In this document: one piece after another, positions 15,855 through 25,090 of the stretch
Numbering within the stretch: position 1 is the first letter of the stretch
How the letters are laid out: each line of letters starts with the position of its first letter
NCBI GenBank assembly: GCA_036381195.1
Contig: DASVDH010000095.1
Location: 1-64,000, forward strand
Origin: RSA9 sp036381195
GTDB lineage: Bacteria > Gemmatimonadota > Gemmatimonadetes > Longimicrobiales > RSA9
Reading direction: 5' to 3'
Length of the DNA stretch: 64,000 nucleotides
Made by a program: the position numbers and the translations under genes
The notes under the pieces: model-generated
Database searches by the model: none
What the model saw: only the letters and a program-made list of their open reading frames with translations
What the model was told of the DNA's origin: nothing

Positions 15855-17765
15855 ATGCAGGACGTCATCCTCGAGGCATTCCGCCGCCACGTGATCAGCC
15901 GCCAGGTGCAACCCGATGACTACGCGTACCTGGCTTCACTCGCGCGCGTCATCTGCTACCTCCCCGGCGCCTACATCTTCCGCGAGAACCAACCCCGCCG
16001 CGAGTTCGGCATCCTGATCCGCGGCCGGGTCGAGATCCGCAAGCGGCACCGCGGCCATGACCAGGTCCTCGCGCTGCTCGGTCCCGGCGACTCCTACGCC
16101 GAGGGCACGCTGCTGGACGACTACCCGCACTCGACATCCGCCTACGTCACCGAATCCGTCGAGGCCGTCGAGCTTCCCCGCGCGGCGATCACGCGCATCG
16201 CCGACGAGCGGCCCGCGCTCTACGCCCGGCTCGCCATCGCCGCGGCCCAGATCATCGCGACCCGCCTGCGCGCCGCCAACGCCCGCCTGGCCGGCCGCGA
16301 GCAGGTTTACCTGCCCGGCGAGCTGCGGCGCGAGAAGGACCTGCTCGGCGAACGCGAGGTCCCCGACCGCGAGTACTACGGCATCCAGACCCTCCGCGCC
16401 GTCGAGAACTTCCCCATCACCGGCATCACCATCGCCCAGTATCCACACCTCATCAACGCCCTCGCCGCCGTCAAGGAGGCCGCCGCCCTCGCCAACCGCG
16501 AGCTCGGCCTGCTCGACGAGCGCATCGCCGACGCCATCATCGCCGCCTGCCGCGAGATCCGCAGCGGGGCGCTGCACAGTCACTTCGTCGTGGACGTCAT
16601 CCAGGGCGGCGCCGGCACGTCCACCAACATGAACGCCAACGAAGTCATCGCGAATCGCGCGCTCGAGCTGCTCGGCCATCGACGCGGCGAGTACCACATC
16701 GTCCACCCCAACAACCACGTCAACCTCTCGCAATCCACCAACGACGTCTATCCCACCGCGCTCAAGATCGCGGTCACCTGGGCGCTGACCGAGCTCCTGG
16801 GCACGCTCGCCGCCCTGCGTGACGCGTTCCTGTACAAGGCCGACGAGTTCGCGGACATCGTCAAGATCGGCCGTACCCAGCTCCAGGACGCCGTGCCCAT
16901 GACCCTCGGCCAGGAGTTCCACGCCTACGGCGTCACGCTGGCCGAGGACATCGAGCGGCTGCAGGACGCAGCGGAGCTCATGCACGAGATCAACATGGGT
17001 GCGACCGCCATCGGCACCGGGATCAACACCGACCCCCGCTATGCCCCCCTCGTCCGCGAGCGCCTCTCCGAGATCACCGGCCTCCCCCTCGTCACCAGCC
17101 CGGACCTCGTCGAGGCGACGCCCGACACCGGCGCCTTCGTCCAGCTCTCGGGCGTGCTCAAGCGCATCGCCACCAAGCTCTCCAAGATCTGCAACGACCT
17201 CCGCCTGCTCGCCAGCGGCCCGCGCGCGGGCCTCGGCGAGATCTCGCTCCCGCCCATGCAGCCGGGCTCCAGCATCATGCCGGGCAAGGTCAATCCCGTC
17301 ATTCCTGAGGTCGTCAACCAGGTCTGCTATCAGGTCGTCGGCAACGACCTCACGGTGACGATGGCCGCCGAGGCCGGCCAGCTCCAGCTCAACGTCTTCG
17401 AGCCCGTCATCGCCTTCAACATCTTCCAGTCCATCGACATGCTCGCGCAGGCCTGCATCGTGCTGCGCGAGCGGTGCGTGCTCGGCATCACCGCCAACCG
17501 GGAGCGCATCCGGTACCTGCTCGAGCGCAGCATCGGCGTCGTCACCGCGCTCGTCCCGTTCATCGGTTACGACCGCGCGACCGCCGTCGCCAAGGAAGCG
17601 CTGGAAACCGACAGGGGCGTCTACGAGCTGGTGCTGGAGAAGGGCTGGCTGACCCGCGAGGAGCTGGACGAGATCCTCTCGCCCGAGGCGATGACGCGCC
17701 CGCGCCCCATGCCTGTCCTGCGCGCGCGCTTCGATGGCCAGGAGGAGGTCACCGCGGTTTCCTGA
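15855..17765 (+). CDS. aspA: aspartate ammonia-lyase fused to an N-terminal cyclic-nucleotide-binding domain
   Basis: A 636-residue two-domain protein. Residues about 1-145 have a CRP-like cyclic-nucleotide-binding fold (EFGILIRGRVEIRKR, LLGPGDSYAEGTLL). The phosphate cassette is altered: the usual G-E-L and P-R-A-A read A-E-G and P-H-S-T, so cAMP binding is not assured. Residues about 165-625 are a full aspartase/fumarase-class lyase: TSTNMNANEVI, QSTNDVYPT, IGRTQLQDAVPMTLGQEF and the signature GSSIMPGKVNP with the loop serine. The reaction is L-aspartate to fumarate plus ammonia. Typical AspA has about 470 residues and no such domain. The ATG at 15855 matches the domain start. An imperfect hairpin overlaps the stop. 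Confidence 0.9.
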   Translation: MQDVILEAFRRHVISRQVQPDDYAYLASLARVICYLPGAYIFRENQPRREFGILIRGRVEIRKRHRGHDQVLALLGPGDSYAEGTLLDDYPHSTSAYVTESVEAVELPRAAITRIADERPALYARLAIAAAQIIATRLRAANARLAGREQVYLPGELRREKDLLGEREVPDREYYGIQTLRAVENFPITGITIAQYPHLINALAAVKEAAALANRELGLLDERIADAIIAACREIRSGALHSHFVVDVIQGGAGTSTNMNANEVIANRALELLGHRRGEYHIVHPNNHVNLSQSTNDVYPTALKIAVTWALTELLGTLAALRDAFLYKADEFADIVKIGRTQLQDAVPMTLGQEFHAYGVTLAEDIERLQDAAELMHEINMGATAIGTGINTDPRYAPLVRERLSEITGLPLVTSPDLVEATPDTGAFVQLSGVLKRIATKLSKICNDLRLLASGPRAGLGEISLPPMQPGSSIMPGKVNPVIPEVVNQVCYQVVGNDLTVTMAAEAGQLQLNVFEPVIAFNIFQSIDMLAQACIVLRERCVLGITANRERIRYLLERSIGVVTALVPFIGYDRATAVAKEALETDRGVYELVLEKGWLTREELDEILSPEAMTRPRPMPVLRARFDGQEEVTAVS

Positions 17766-17787
17766 AGACGCATCCGCGGTCACCTCC
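17744..17787 (+). terminator. hairpin spanning the aspartase stop codon
   Basis: A 14-bp stem with one mismatch and a 16-base loop includes the end of the aspartase gene and its stop. It lies between convergent genes and may stop transcription from both sides. Confidence 0.5.
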
Positions 17788-17918
17788 GCACCCAGGGCGC
17801 GGAGCCCTTCCGGCAGGACCGCCCGACCGCCCGCTGCGCCCCGGCCGCGCCTCCCGGCCTGCCTGCGGCCACGCCTGCCGCGTACGCCGACGCCGCCCCG
17901 CACCGGCGTGGCGCGGCG

Positions 17919-19355
17919 TCACTCCATCGGCACGCCCGCAGCCGTGGGCACCGCCGCCGGCACCCTCAGCGTGAAGGTGGAGCCGCGGCCCGGCTCGCTC
18001 TCCACCGTGATCTCGCCGCCCAGCAGCCGCGCGAGCCGCTGTGACAGTGCCAGACCCAGGCCGGTCCCGCCGTAGAGCCGTGTCGAGGAGCCGTCCACCT
18101 GCCGGAACTCGTCGAAGATGATGGGCAGGTCCCTGGCATCGATCCCGATCCCCGTGTCCTCCACCGCCCATTCGACCCACCCGTGCGCGCCCGGGCCCGC
18201 CGGCCCGCCGCGGCTCGCCGCCGGGTCGGCCTCACTCCCCTCGGACCACGCCGCCTTCCCCGCCGGCCCGCGCCGGACGGTCAGCTTCACCTCGCCTGCC
18301 GCCGTGAACTTGAACGCGTTGGTCAGCAGGTTCTCGAGGATCTTCACCACCTTCTCGCCGTCCGTCTCCACCGGCAGCGGCGGCTCCTCTTCGACCAGCC
18401 GGAACACGACGCCCGGCGCGGGTTCGCCCGCCATGTCCACCGCACGGCGCGCGAGCGCAGCCGCATCGTGCACTGCGGTCTCGAGCCGCGCGCGGCCGAG
18501 CTTGAGCTGCGAGAGGTCCAGCAGGTCGCCGATCAGCCGCAGCAGCGCCGTCCCCGCACGCTCGATCTTCCGGACGCACTGCACCTGCTGCTCCGTCAGC
18601 GGCCCGGCATGACCTTCGGCCAGCAGGTACGCGTACCCCATGATCGCGGTGAGCGGAGTCCGCAGCTCGTGGCTCATGTTGGCCAGGAACTCCTCCTTCA
18701 GCCGCCGCGCCTGCTCCGCTTCCTCGACGCGCGCCGCCAGCTCCAGGTTCTGCCGCTTGAGCTGCGCGTTCGCCTGCTGCAGGTCCTCCAGCAACTGCGC
18801 CCGTTCCGCCGCCGCCGCGAGCTGATTCGCGACCAGCTCCAGGAGCTCGTGCTCCGCCTTGCCGAACCGGTGCCGCCGCTCGAAGTAGAAACTCAACGCG
18901 CCGACCGTCTCGCCCCGCACCCGCAATGGCAGCGCGATCAAGGACGTGAACCCCAGCTCCCGCGCCGGCTCCCACCACTCCAGCAGCGCGGGATCCGCGA
19001 ACACGTCCTCGACGGCGATCGCGCGCCCCTCCTGCACCGCGCGGCCCGTCGGCCCGCGGCCCACCCGGATCCGGAGCTGGCCGAGGAAGCGGGCCGAGGA
19101 CTGCGGCCAGTTCTGCGCACACTCCAGCTTGAGCAACTGCGGATCGACGGGGTCACGCAGGAACACGGAGCTGAAGCTCCCCCCCACCAGTGGCGTGACA
19201 CGCGTCAGTGCGAGACGGTACACCTCGACCGCGCGCGTCGCATTCAGGAATGCATGTGCGATCTCGCGCGCGATGTCCAGTTCGCGCTGCCCCCGTCCCC
19301 CGACCGGGTCGCGCCGAACCTCTCCCTCGGTATGCCCTGGTTGTGGTGAGCTCAA
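17919..19355 (-). CDS. GAF-domain sensor histidine kinase, cytoplasmic
   Basis: A 478-residue soluble kinase. Residues about 25-185 form a GAF domain (FSSVFLRDP, GRGPTGRAVQEGRAI, LIALPLRVRGETVGALSFY). A coiled coil (185-222) leads to the HisKA region with phospho-acceptor H229 in NMSHELRTPL. The ATPase domain shows NLLTNAFKF (N box), VEDTGIGI (G1), IFDEFRQVD (F) and GGTGLGLALSQRL (G2). It should autophosphorylate at H229 in response to a ligand or redox state sensed by GAF. No response regulator is adjacent, so it is an orphan kinase. A Gly/Ser/Pro loop of about 30 residues splits the ATPase domain. It diverges from the HU gene. Confidence 0.92.
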   Translation of the reverse strand: MSSPQPGHTEGEVRRDPVGGRGQRELDIAREIAHAFLNATRAVEVYRLALTRVTPLVGGSFSSVFLRDPVDPQLLKLECAQNWPQSSARFLGQLRIRVGRGPTGRAVQEGRAIAVEDVFADPALLEWWEPARELGFTSLIALPLRVRGETVGALSFYFERRHRFGKAEHELLELVANQLAAAAERAQLLEDLQQANAQLKRQNLELAARVEEAEQARRLKEEFLANMSHELRTPLTAIMGYAYLLAEGHAGPLTEQQVQCVRKIERAGTALLRLIGDLLDLSQLKLGRARLETAVHDAAALARRAVDMAGEPAPGVVFRLVEEEPPLPVETDGEKVVKILENLLTNAFKFTAAGEVKLTVRRGPAGKAAWSEGSEADPAASRGGPAGPGAHGWVEWAVEDTGIGIDARDLPIIFDEFRQVDGSSTRLYGGTGLGLALSQRLARLLGGEITVESEPGRGSTFTLRVPAAVPTAAGVPME

Positions 19356-19421
19356 GAGTCCTCGAAAGGCGAGCCGCCCCGATCCGGTCCGCCGCGAGCG
19401 TGGAGCGCCGCAACGACTCTC

Positions 19422-19450
19422 TTGACGGCCTTCCTACCGCTCTCTACTGT
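19422..19450 (+). promoter_or_regulatory. sigma-70-type promoter upstream of HU
   Basis: TTGACG (19422-19427) and TACTGT (19445-19450) separated by 17 bp. It would give a leader of about 200 nt before the HU start codon; the leader shows no convincing gene. Confidence 0.55.
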
Positions 19451-19660
19451 ATCTGCGATTTTCTCAGGCGCTTCAGTTCGTGTCCGGTCCGGTGACCCGC
19501 GTGGTGCCGGACCTCTGAATTGACCACTGCGGCGGGGCCTGCGCAAGGGCAGGCACTCCATACCGTCCCCTGGATGCCGGGCGGGGACCGTGGTGCCGCC
19601 CGTGCCGAGTGCGGGCGCGAGACGCACGCAACACTTCATCACTTCGGGGGGAGCGACGTC

Positions 19661-19948
19661 ATGAACAAGTCCGACCTGATCCAGTCCCTGGCCAACAAGG
19701 GCAAGTTGAGCAAAGCCGATGCGTCCCGCGCGGTCGAGGCGCTCTTCGGCGTGAGCGGCGGCATCATCGCAACGGCTCTCCGCAAGGGCGACCGCGTACA
19801 GATCACGGGCTTCGGCACCTTCGAGACCAAGAAGCGCAAGGCGCGCACCGGCCGCAACCCGCGCACCGGCAAGGAGATCCGGATCGGCCCGACGACGAGC
19901 CCCTCCTTCCGCGCCGGCAAGGGCCTCAAGGACGCCGTCAAGCGGTAG
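19661..19948 (+). CDS. hup: HU family DNA-binding protein
   Basis: A 95-residue histone-like protein that dimerises and bends DNA. MNKSDLIQSLANKGKLSKADASRAVEAL is the usual helical N-terminus, and GFGTFETKKRKARTGRNPRTG carries the beta-arm with the GRNP...G signature. The IRIGPTTSPSFRAGKGLKDAV tail completes the family fold. The ATG at 19661 has a GGGGGGAG ribosome site. An upstream promoter is visible, and a strong hairpin follows, so it is likely a single, well-expressed gene. Confidence 0.96.
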   Translation: MNKSDLIQSLANKGKLSKADASRAVEALFGVSGGIIATALRKGDRVQITGFGTFETKKRKARTGRNPRTGKEIRIGPTTSPSFRAGKGLKDAVKR

Positions 19949-19988
19949 AGGAGCGCCGGAAGCGGGTCCCGCGCGGCGCTGCGAACGA

Positions 19989-20023
19989 CGAGAGCCACGT
20001 CCCGCCCGGCGACGTGGCTCTCG
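19989..20023 (+). terminator. HU terminator
   Basis: A 13-bp perfect stem with a nine-base loop 40 bp after the HU stop. It lies between convergent genes and could serve both. Confidence 0.8.
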
Positions 20024-20071
20024 TGCGTTCCGGCCTGCCCTCGCGGCGGCCGCGGCGCGACCTCGCCGCCC

Positions 20072-21601
20072 TCAGCTCCCGCCGGGACCGCGCGGCCGGC
20101 GTGGCGCCTGCGCCGGCCTGCGGTCGTAATCCACGCGCAGACTCCGCCCCTTCAGCGTGACCCCGTTCAACGCCTGGATCACGCGCTCCGCGGACTCCGC
20201 CGTGACCTCCACGATGGAGAACGTGTCCCGGATGTCGATCCGCCCCACCTCCTCCCCCGTGATGCCCGCCTCTCCCGTGATCGCGCCCACGAGGTCGCCC
20301 GGGCGAACGTGGTCGCGCTGACCCGCGCTCACGAACAGCCTGACCCACGGCCGCGGCGCCGGGCCGGCCGGCGCTGCCGCAGCGGGCGCCGCTGCGGCGA
20401 CGGGCGTCCGCCGCCGCAGCAACGCGCTCAGCGCGGCCGCGAGCTCCACCGCCGAGAGCTCCGAGAGCAACGGCTCGAGCACGAGGATCTGGGCGCCCAG
20501 GTCCTCCTCGCGCACCGCGCGGCGGACCAGCGCGCGGTACGCATCCAGGTCCCCGCGCCCGACCGCGGCCTCCCCGCCCACCGCCTCGAGCGCGAAGCCC
20601 GCCTCGGCCGAGAGCTGCCTCAGGTGAGGCAACTCGCGCGCGAGCACCAGCACCACGCCTCCGCCGCCGTGCCGTTCCGCCAGCGTCTCCGCATCGAACG
20701 GCACGTCGTAGCTCACCACGGTGCGTGCCTCCCCTGCTTCCGCGGCGCCGGGCTCGCCCGCCAGCCCGAACACCGCCCCACCGACTCCCGCCTCCACGGC
20801 GCCCGGCGCAAAGCCGCGCAGCTCGAGCGCATTCGCCGCGGCTTCCGCTCCCGCCCTCGTCCGGCAGTGCACCGCCGCCGGAAGGCGCACCGCGCCGCCC
20901 GCGATCAGCTCCGCGAGCACCTCCGCCTCCCGGCCATCCGGCGCGACCGCGTACCGCAGCACCCCCCGCGACGGCGCCGCCTCCACCCCCGCAGCCGGCC
21001 GGCCCGGGATCCACAGCGCCCGCCGCGCGTGCCGCTCGACGTAACTCTCCACATCCGGCGTCGCCTCCGCCGTCACCACCACCCGCTGCGCGTCCCGCGG
21101 CACCGAAACCATGAGTGTCTCTACCATGTCGCGGAACCCGAGCGCGAAGACCGCCGCCGCCGAATCCAGGACGAACACGTCCAGCGACTCCAGCTTCAGC
21201 CGCGACGCCTCCACCTCCCGCAACGCCGAATCCACCCCGGCCACCACCACCGCCGGAACCCCGGGCGCCCAGCCCGGCCCCACCGCCGCGACGCCAACCC
21301 CGGCCCTCCGCCCCAGCCGTGCGAGCGACAGCGCGATCCGCCCCGCCGCCGCATCGCTCCCGGTCACCACCAGCGCGCGCGGCTCCTGCCCCTCTCCCGC
21401 CCCGACCAGCCGGTCCAGCACCCCCAACCCGTACGCCGCCACGACCCCGGCGCCCGGCGACGCGTAGAGCACCGCGTTGCCTCCCCGCCGCACCACCGGC
21501 ACGGCGCTCCGCTGCAACGGCGCCGGCGCCTCGTATCCCGCGGCCCGCACCGCCTCCACCAGCTCCGGCTTCAACCCCAGGTCGGCAAACGTCTCCGCCA
21601 T
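20072..21601 (-). CDS. DEAD-box-like protein with lost ATPase motifs and a DbpA RNA-binding domain
   Basis: A 509-residue protein with the layout of a DEAD-box helicase but no catalytic residues. The Q-motif-like start (FADLGLKPELVEAVRAAGYEAPAPLQ) is intact. Motif I reads ASPGAGVV where AxTGxGKT is expected, so the lysine is lost. Motif II reads VLDSAAAVFALGF instead of DEAD. Motif III reads TAE, and the HRxGRxGR motif VI is replaced by ERHGGGG. The C-terminal 75 residues (RLFVSAGQRDHVRPGDLVGAI...RSLRVDYD) are a well-kept DbpA-type RNA-binding domain. It probably binds RNA, perhaps 23S rRNA, without hydrolysing ATP. An ATP-using role would need residues I cannot see. Confidence 0.85.
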   Translation of the reverse strand: MAETFADLGLKPELVEAVRAAGYEAPAPLQRSAVPVVRRGGNAVLYASPGAGVVAAYGLGVLDRLVGAGEGQEPRALVVTGSDAAAGRIALSLARLGRRAGVGVAAVGPGWAPGVPAVVVAGVDSALREVEASRLKLESLDVFVLDSAAAVFALGFRDMVETLMVSVPRDAQRVVVTAEATPDVESYVERHARRALWIPGRPAAGVEAAPSRGVLRYAVAPDGREAEVLAELIAGGAVRLPAAVHCRTRAGAEAAANALELRGFAPGAVEAGVGGAVFGLAGEPGAAEAGEARTVVSYDVPFDAETLAERHGGGGVVLVLARELPHLRQLSAEAGFALEAVGGEAAVGRGDLDAYRALVRRAVREEDLGAQILVLEPLLSELSAVELAAALSALLRRRTPVAAAAPAAAAPAGPAPRPWVRLFVSAGQRDHVRPGDLVGAITGEAGITGEEVGRIDIRDTFSIVEVTAESAERVIQALNGVTLKGRSLRVDYDRRPAQAPRRPRGPGGS

Positions 21602-21730
21602 CTCCAGCTCACATCACACGTGCTGACAAGGATTCCCGCAAATATACACGCTTGCGATCTTGCCGCCCAGTCGGTTAGCTTCCGAGCTTTCTCGCGCAAA
21701 AAGACGGGTAACTCCGCCGACGGGGGCATC

Positions 21731-23170
21731 ATGGAGAACGCGCAGCTCTTCCTCGGCCGCATCAGTGACTTCGTCTGGGGCCTCCCCACCATCCTGCTCC
21801 TGGTGGGCACCGGCATCTTCCTCACCATCCTGCTGCGCGGCATCCAGTTCCGCGAGCTCAAGCACTCGCTCTGGCTCGCCCTCATCAAGCGGAAGGAGGA
21901 GGGCGCCGAGGGCGACATCTCCCACTTCCAGGCCCTCATGACCGCCCTCGCCGCCACCGTCGGCGTCGGAAACATCGCAGGCGTCGCCACCGCCATCGCC
22001 GCCGGCGGACCCGGCGCCCTCTTCTGGATGTGGATCACCGGCCTCTTCGGCATGGCCACCAAGTACTCCGAGGCCGTGCTCGGCGTCCGCTACCGCGTCA
22101 CCGACGCCCGCGGCAACATGGCTGGCGGACCCATGTACTACCTCTCCCGCGGCATCGGCGGACCCGCCGGCAAGACCCTCGGCTTCCTCTTCGCGCTCTT
22201 CGCCGCCATCGCCGCCTTCGGCATCGGCAACATGGTCCAGTCCAACTCCGTGGCGGACGCGTTGCGCAGCTCCTTCAACGTGCCGCCAGTCTGGACCGGC
22301 ATTGTCCTCGCCACCTTCGCCGGCCTCACGATCCTCGGCGGCATCAAGAGCATCGGCCGCGTGACCAGCTTCTTCGTCCCCTTCATGATCCTCTTCTACA
22401 TCGGCGGCGGCCTGCTCGTCCTCCTCATCAACTGGCGCGGCATCCCCTCGATCTTCCTCTACGTGTTCACCGAGGCCTTCACGCCGACCGCGCCCATCGG
22501 CGGCTTCATCGGCGCGAGCGTGCGAGACGCGGTCCGCTGGGGCTTCGCCCGCGGCGTCTTCTCCAACGAGTCCGGCCTCGGCACCGGCGGCATCGCCGCC
22601 GCGGCGGCCCAGACCCATCACCCCGCGAGCCAGGCCCTCGTCTCGATGACCCAGACCTTCATCGACACGATCGTTGTCTGCTCCATCACCGGCTTCACCA
22701 TCATCGCCACCGGCGCGTGGACCCGCACCGACCCCCTGACCGGCGAGGCGCTCACCGGCGCGCCGCTCACCATGGCCGCATTCCAGACCGGCCTCCCCGG
22801 CGAGTGGGGCCACTACATCGTCTCCCTCGGGCTCGCCTTCTTCGCCTTCTCCACCGTCCTCGGCTGGGCCTACTACGGCGAGCGCGCCATCGAGTACCTG
22901 CTCGGCGTCCGCGCCATCACCCCCTACCGCATCCTCTTCGTCATCGCGACCTTCGTCGGCTGTTACGTCCTCGAGCTCGAGCACGCCACCGGCTTCCAGC
23001 TCGTCTGGACGTTCAGCGACATCATGAACGGGGCCATGGCCATCCCCAACCTGGTCGGCCTCCTCCTGCTCTCCGGAGTCGTCGTCAGGGAGACCAGGTC
23101 GCTGCTCGAGGAGCGGCGCGCCACCGCACCATCGGCCGCCGAGGTGGAGCCGCGCGCCGGCATCGATTGA
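21731..23170 (+). CDS. AGCS family alanine/glycine:sodium symporter
   Basis: A 479-residue membrane carrier with about 11 helices. ATVGVGNIAGVATAIAAGGPGALFWMW, GGPMYYLSRG and RGVFSNESGLGTGGIAAAAAQT are characteristic AGCS motifs; the last is the family signature. It takes up alanine or glycine with sodium. The ATG at 21731 gives the usual short N-terminus (MENAQLFLGRISDFVWGLPT); a long in-frame extension upstream is spurious. It diverges from the DEAD-box-like gene. The spacer has an AT-rich patch near 21640-21650, including TATATT read on the minus strand, that could belong to the divergent gene. Confidence 0.93.
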   Translation: MENAQLFLGRISDFVWGLPTILLLVGTGIFLTILLRGIQFRELKHSLWLALIKRKEEGAEGDISHFQALMTALAATVGVGNIAGVATAIAAGGPGALFWMWITGLFGMATKYSEAVLGVRYRVTDARGNMAGGPMYYLSRGIGGPAGKTLGFLFALFAAIAAFGIGNMVQSNSVADALRSSFNVPPVWTGIVLATFAGLTILGGIKSIGRVTSFFVPFMILFYIGGGLLVLLINWRGIPSIFLYVFTEAFTPTAPIGGFIGASVRDAVRWGFARGVFSNESGLGTGGIAAAAAQTHHPASQALVSMTQTFIDTIVVCSITGFTIIATGAWTRTDPLTGEALTGAPLTMAAFQTGLPGEWGHYIVSLGLAFFAFSTVLGWAYYGERAIEYLLGVRAITPYRILFVIATFVGCYVLELEHATGFQLVWTFSDIMNGAMAIPNLVGLLLLSGVVVRETRSLLEERRATAPSAAEVEPRAGID

Positions 23171-23215
23171 GGCCGCGCCGCTCCCGTCCCCGCACACCGA
23201 ACCGGACCCCGCGCA

Positions 23216-23271
23216 AGAAAACGGCCCGCGCCCGCGCCACGCCGACTCGCGCGGCAGCGCAGGCGCGGGCC
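23216..23271 (-). terminator. intrinsic terminator with T-tract, minus strand
   Basis: A 10-bp GC stem (GGCCCGCGCC and its complement, 23223-23232 and 23262-23271) is followed on the minus strand by GTTTTCTT. It would end the small gene at 23414-23698. A 20-bp tandem duplication (23298-23317, 23318-23337, one mismatch) lies between that gene and the hairpin. Confidence 0.7.
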
Positions 23272-23413
23272 GCCGTGCGTGCCCATCGCAGCGACGACCG
23301 CCCGGCTTCGACTCAAACCGCCCGGCCTCGACTCAAAAGCACGCCGCATCGGCGCCCAGCCGCTGGTCCAGCGCGCGGCGCGTGCCCCCGCACCCCGCTG
23401 GACGCCCGCCGGC

Positions 23414-23698
23414 TCAGCGCGTCGGCACGTCCCCGGGCTGGTACGGCAGCAAATTCAGGTAGTATTGCGTCTCGAGGTCCAGTCGCGACGTGCGGAGCTG
23501 GTCAGTGGATGCGTGCACCACCGTGTCCGGCCCGTGACGGTGCACGCGGATCGTGACTGTCCCGTCCGCGCCCGTCAGCGTGATCGAATGCCTGTCCTCG
23601 CTCACCTTCCGCAGCGGCAAACGCGCTGTCAACACCTCTTCCGCGAGCCGCAGCGCCTCCCGCACCGCCGCGGCCGTGATCCGTTCGTAGTCCGCCAT
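23414..23698 (-). CDS. small protein of unknown function
   Basis: A 94-residue protein starting MADYERITAAAVREAL. It has an N-terminal helix, a beta-rich middle (ITLTGADGTVTIRVHRHGPDTVVHAS) and a C-terminal ETQYYLNLLPYQPG stretch. No signal peptide, membrane segment or catalytic motif is seen, and I do not recognise the family. The gene is bounded by an intrinsic terminator and diverges from an aminotransferase. Confidence 0.6.
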   Translation of the reverse strand: MADYERITAAAVREALRLAEEVLTARLPLRKVSEDRHSITLTGADGTVTIRVHRHGPDTVVHASTDQLRTSRLDLETQYYLNLLPYQPGDVPTR

Positions 23699-23875
23699 CG
23701 GCTCCGTTCTCTCCAGCCGCCCGCTCCGGCGGCATCCGCTCGATCGGCACTGTCTGCACGAGCGCCCACAATCTGACCCGCCTCACCCGCCCCGGCAAGC
23801 CGCCCTCCTTGTGGCCGCGACCTCGCCCCGGCATATTCCCGCCGCTCCGCAACCGACGAACGAGAGCAATCGCGC

Positions 23876-25090
23876 GTGACCAGCTTGCGTACCAGTCCGA
23901 ACATCGCGGGTCTCGAGCCCTCTGCCACCGTCGCCGTCGCCGCGCTCGCGCGCGAGCTGCGCGCACGCGGCCGCGACATCATCGACCTCAGCGCCGGCGA
24001 ACCCGACTTCGACACGCCCGCGTTCGTCCGCGACGCCGCGATCCACGCCATCAACCACGGCGCCACCCGCTACACCGCGGCGCCCGGCATCCAGCCGCTG
24101 CGCGAGGCCATCGCCTATGACCTCGCCCGTCGCACGGGCCGGACGACCGACCCCGCCGGAGTCGTCATCACCGCTGGCGCCAAGCAGGCCCTCTTCAACG
24201 CCTGCTTCGTCCTCTTCGGTCCGGGCGACCGCGTGCTCTTCCCCGCGCCCTACTGGACCAGCTATCCCGAGATCCTGCGCCTCGCCCGCGCCGAGCCCGT
24301 GCCGGTCCCTGGTGACCCCGCGCGTGGCTTCAAGGTCACGCCCGCGCACCTCGACGCCGCAGCCGACGAGCGCACCCGCGGCCTCATCCTCAACTCGCCC
24401 TGCAACCCCACGGGCGCGGTCTACACGCGCGAGGAGCTCGCGGCCATCGACCGCTGGGCCGCCGAGCGTGGCATCTGGATCCTCAGCGACGAGATCTACG
24501 GCCGCATCTGCTTCACCGCGGATGCCGCGCCCGGCCTGCTCGAGCTGCCGGACGCCTCGCTCGACCGCTGCGTCATCGTCGACGGCGCCTCGAAGACCTT
24601 CGCCATGACCGGCTGGCGCATCGGCTTCTCGTACTCGAGCCCCGAGCTCGCCCGCCACATGGCCGCCCTCCAGAGCCACATCACCACGGCCGCGGCCACG
24701 CCCTCCCAGTACGCCGCGCTCGCCGCCTACCGCGCCGAGGGCGAGCACGCCGCCGAGCTCCGCGCGATGAGCACGACGTTCCGTCACCGCCGCGACCACG
24801 TCGTGTCGCTCTTCCAGGAGCTGCTGCCCGGCACCGAGTTCGTCTACCCGGAAGGCGCGTTCTACCTCTTCTTCCGCGTCGACGGCTTCTTTCGCGACGG
24901 TGTCAACAGCGCCGTCGAGCTCTGCCGCAGGCTCATCGAGGACGCGGGCGTCGCGCTCGTGCCCGGCGCCGCGTTCGGCGACGACCGCTTCGTCCGCCTC
25001 TCCTTCGCCGCGAGCGAGGGCACGCTGACCGAGGGCATCCGCCGCATCGCCAGCGCACTTGCACCGGGGCGCGCCGGCGGGACAGGTTGA
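23876..25090 (+). CDS. class I PLP-dependent aminotransferase (aspartate aminotransferase-like)
   Basis: A 404-residue cytoplasmic enzyme. DLSAGEPDFDTP opens the fold; ITAGAKQALFNACF, LNSPCNPTGAVY (with the N-P-T-G substrate/PLP contact) and SDEIYGRICF follow. DGASKTFAMTGWRIG holds the PLP-binding lysine. FVRLSFAAS near the end carries the arginine that binds the substrate carboxylate. The pattern is that of the subgroup Igamma AspC/AspAT enzymes, which move amino groups from aspartate to 2-oxoglutarate; broader specificity is possible. A GTG at 23876 is the only sensible start. The last codons overlap the first unit of a tandem array. Confidence 0.9.
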   Translation: MTSLRTSPNIAGLEPSATVAVAALARELRARGRDIIDLSAGEPDFDTPAFVRDAAIHAINHGATRYTAAPGIQPLREAIAYDLARRTGRTTDPAGVVITAGAKQALFNACFVLFGPGDRVLFPAPYWTSYPEILRLARAEPVPVPGDPARGFKVTPAHLDAAADERTRGLILNSPCNPTGAVYTREELAAIDRWAAERGIWILSDEIYGRICFTADAAPGLLELPDASLDRCVIVDGASKTFAMTGWRIGFSYSSPELARHMAALQSHITTAAATPSQYAALAAYRAEGEHAAELRAMSTTFRHRRDHVVSLFQELLPGTEFVYPEGAFYLFFRVDGFFRDGVNSAVELCRRLIEDAGVALVPGAAFGDDRFVRLSFAASEGTLTEGIRRIASALAPGRAGGTG

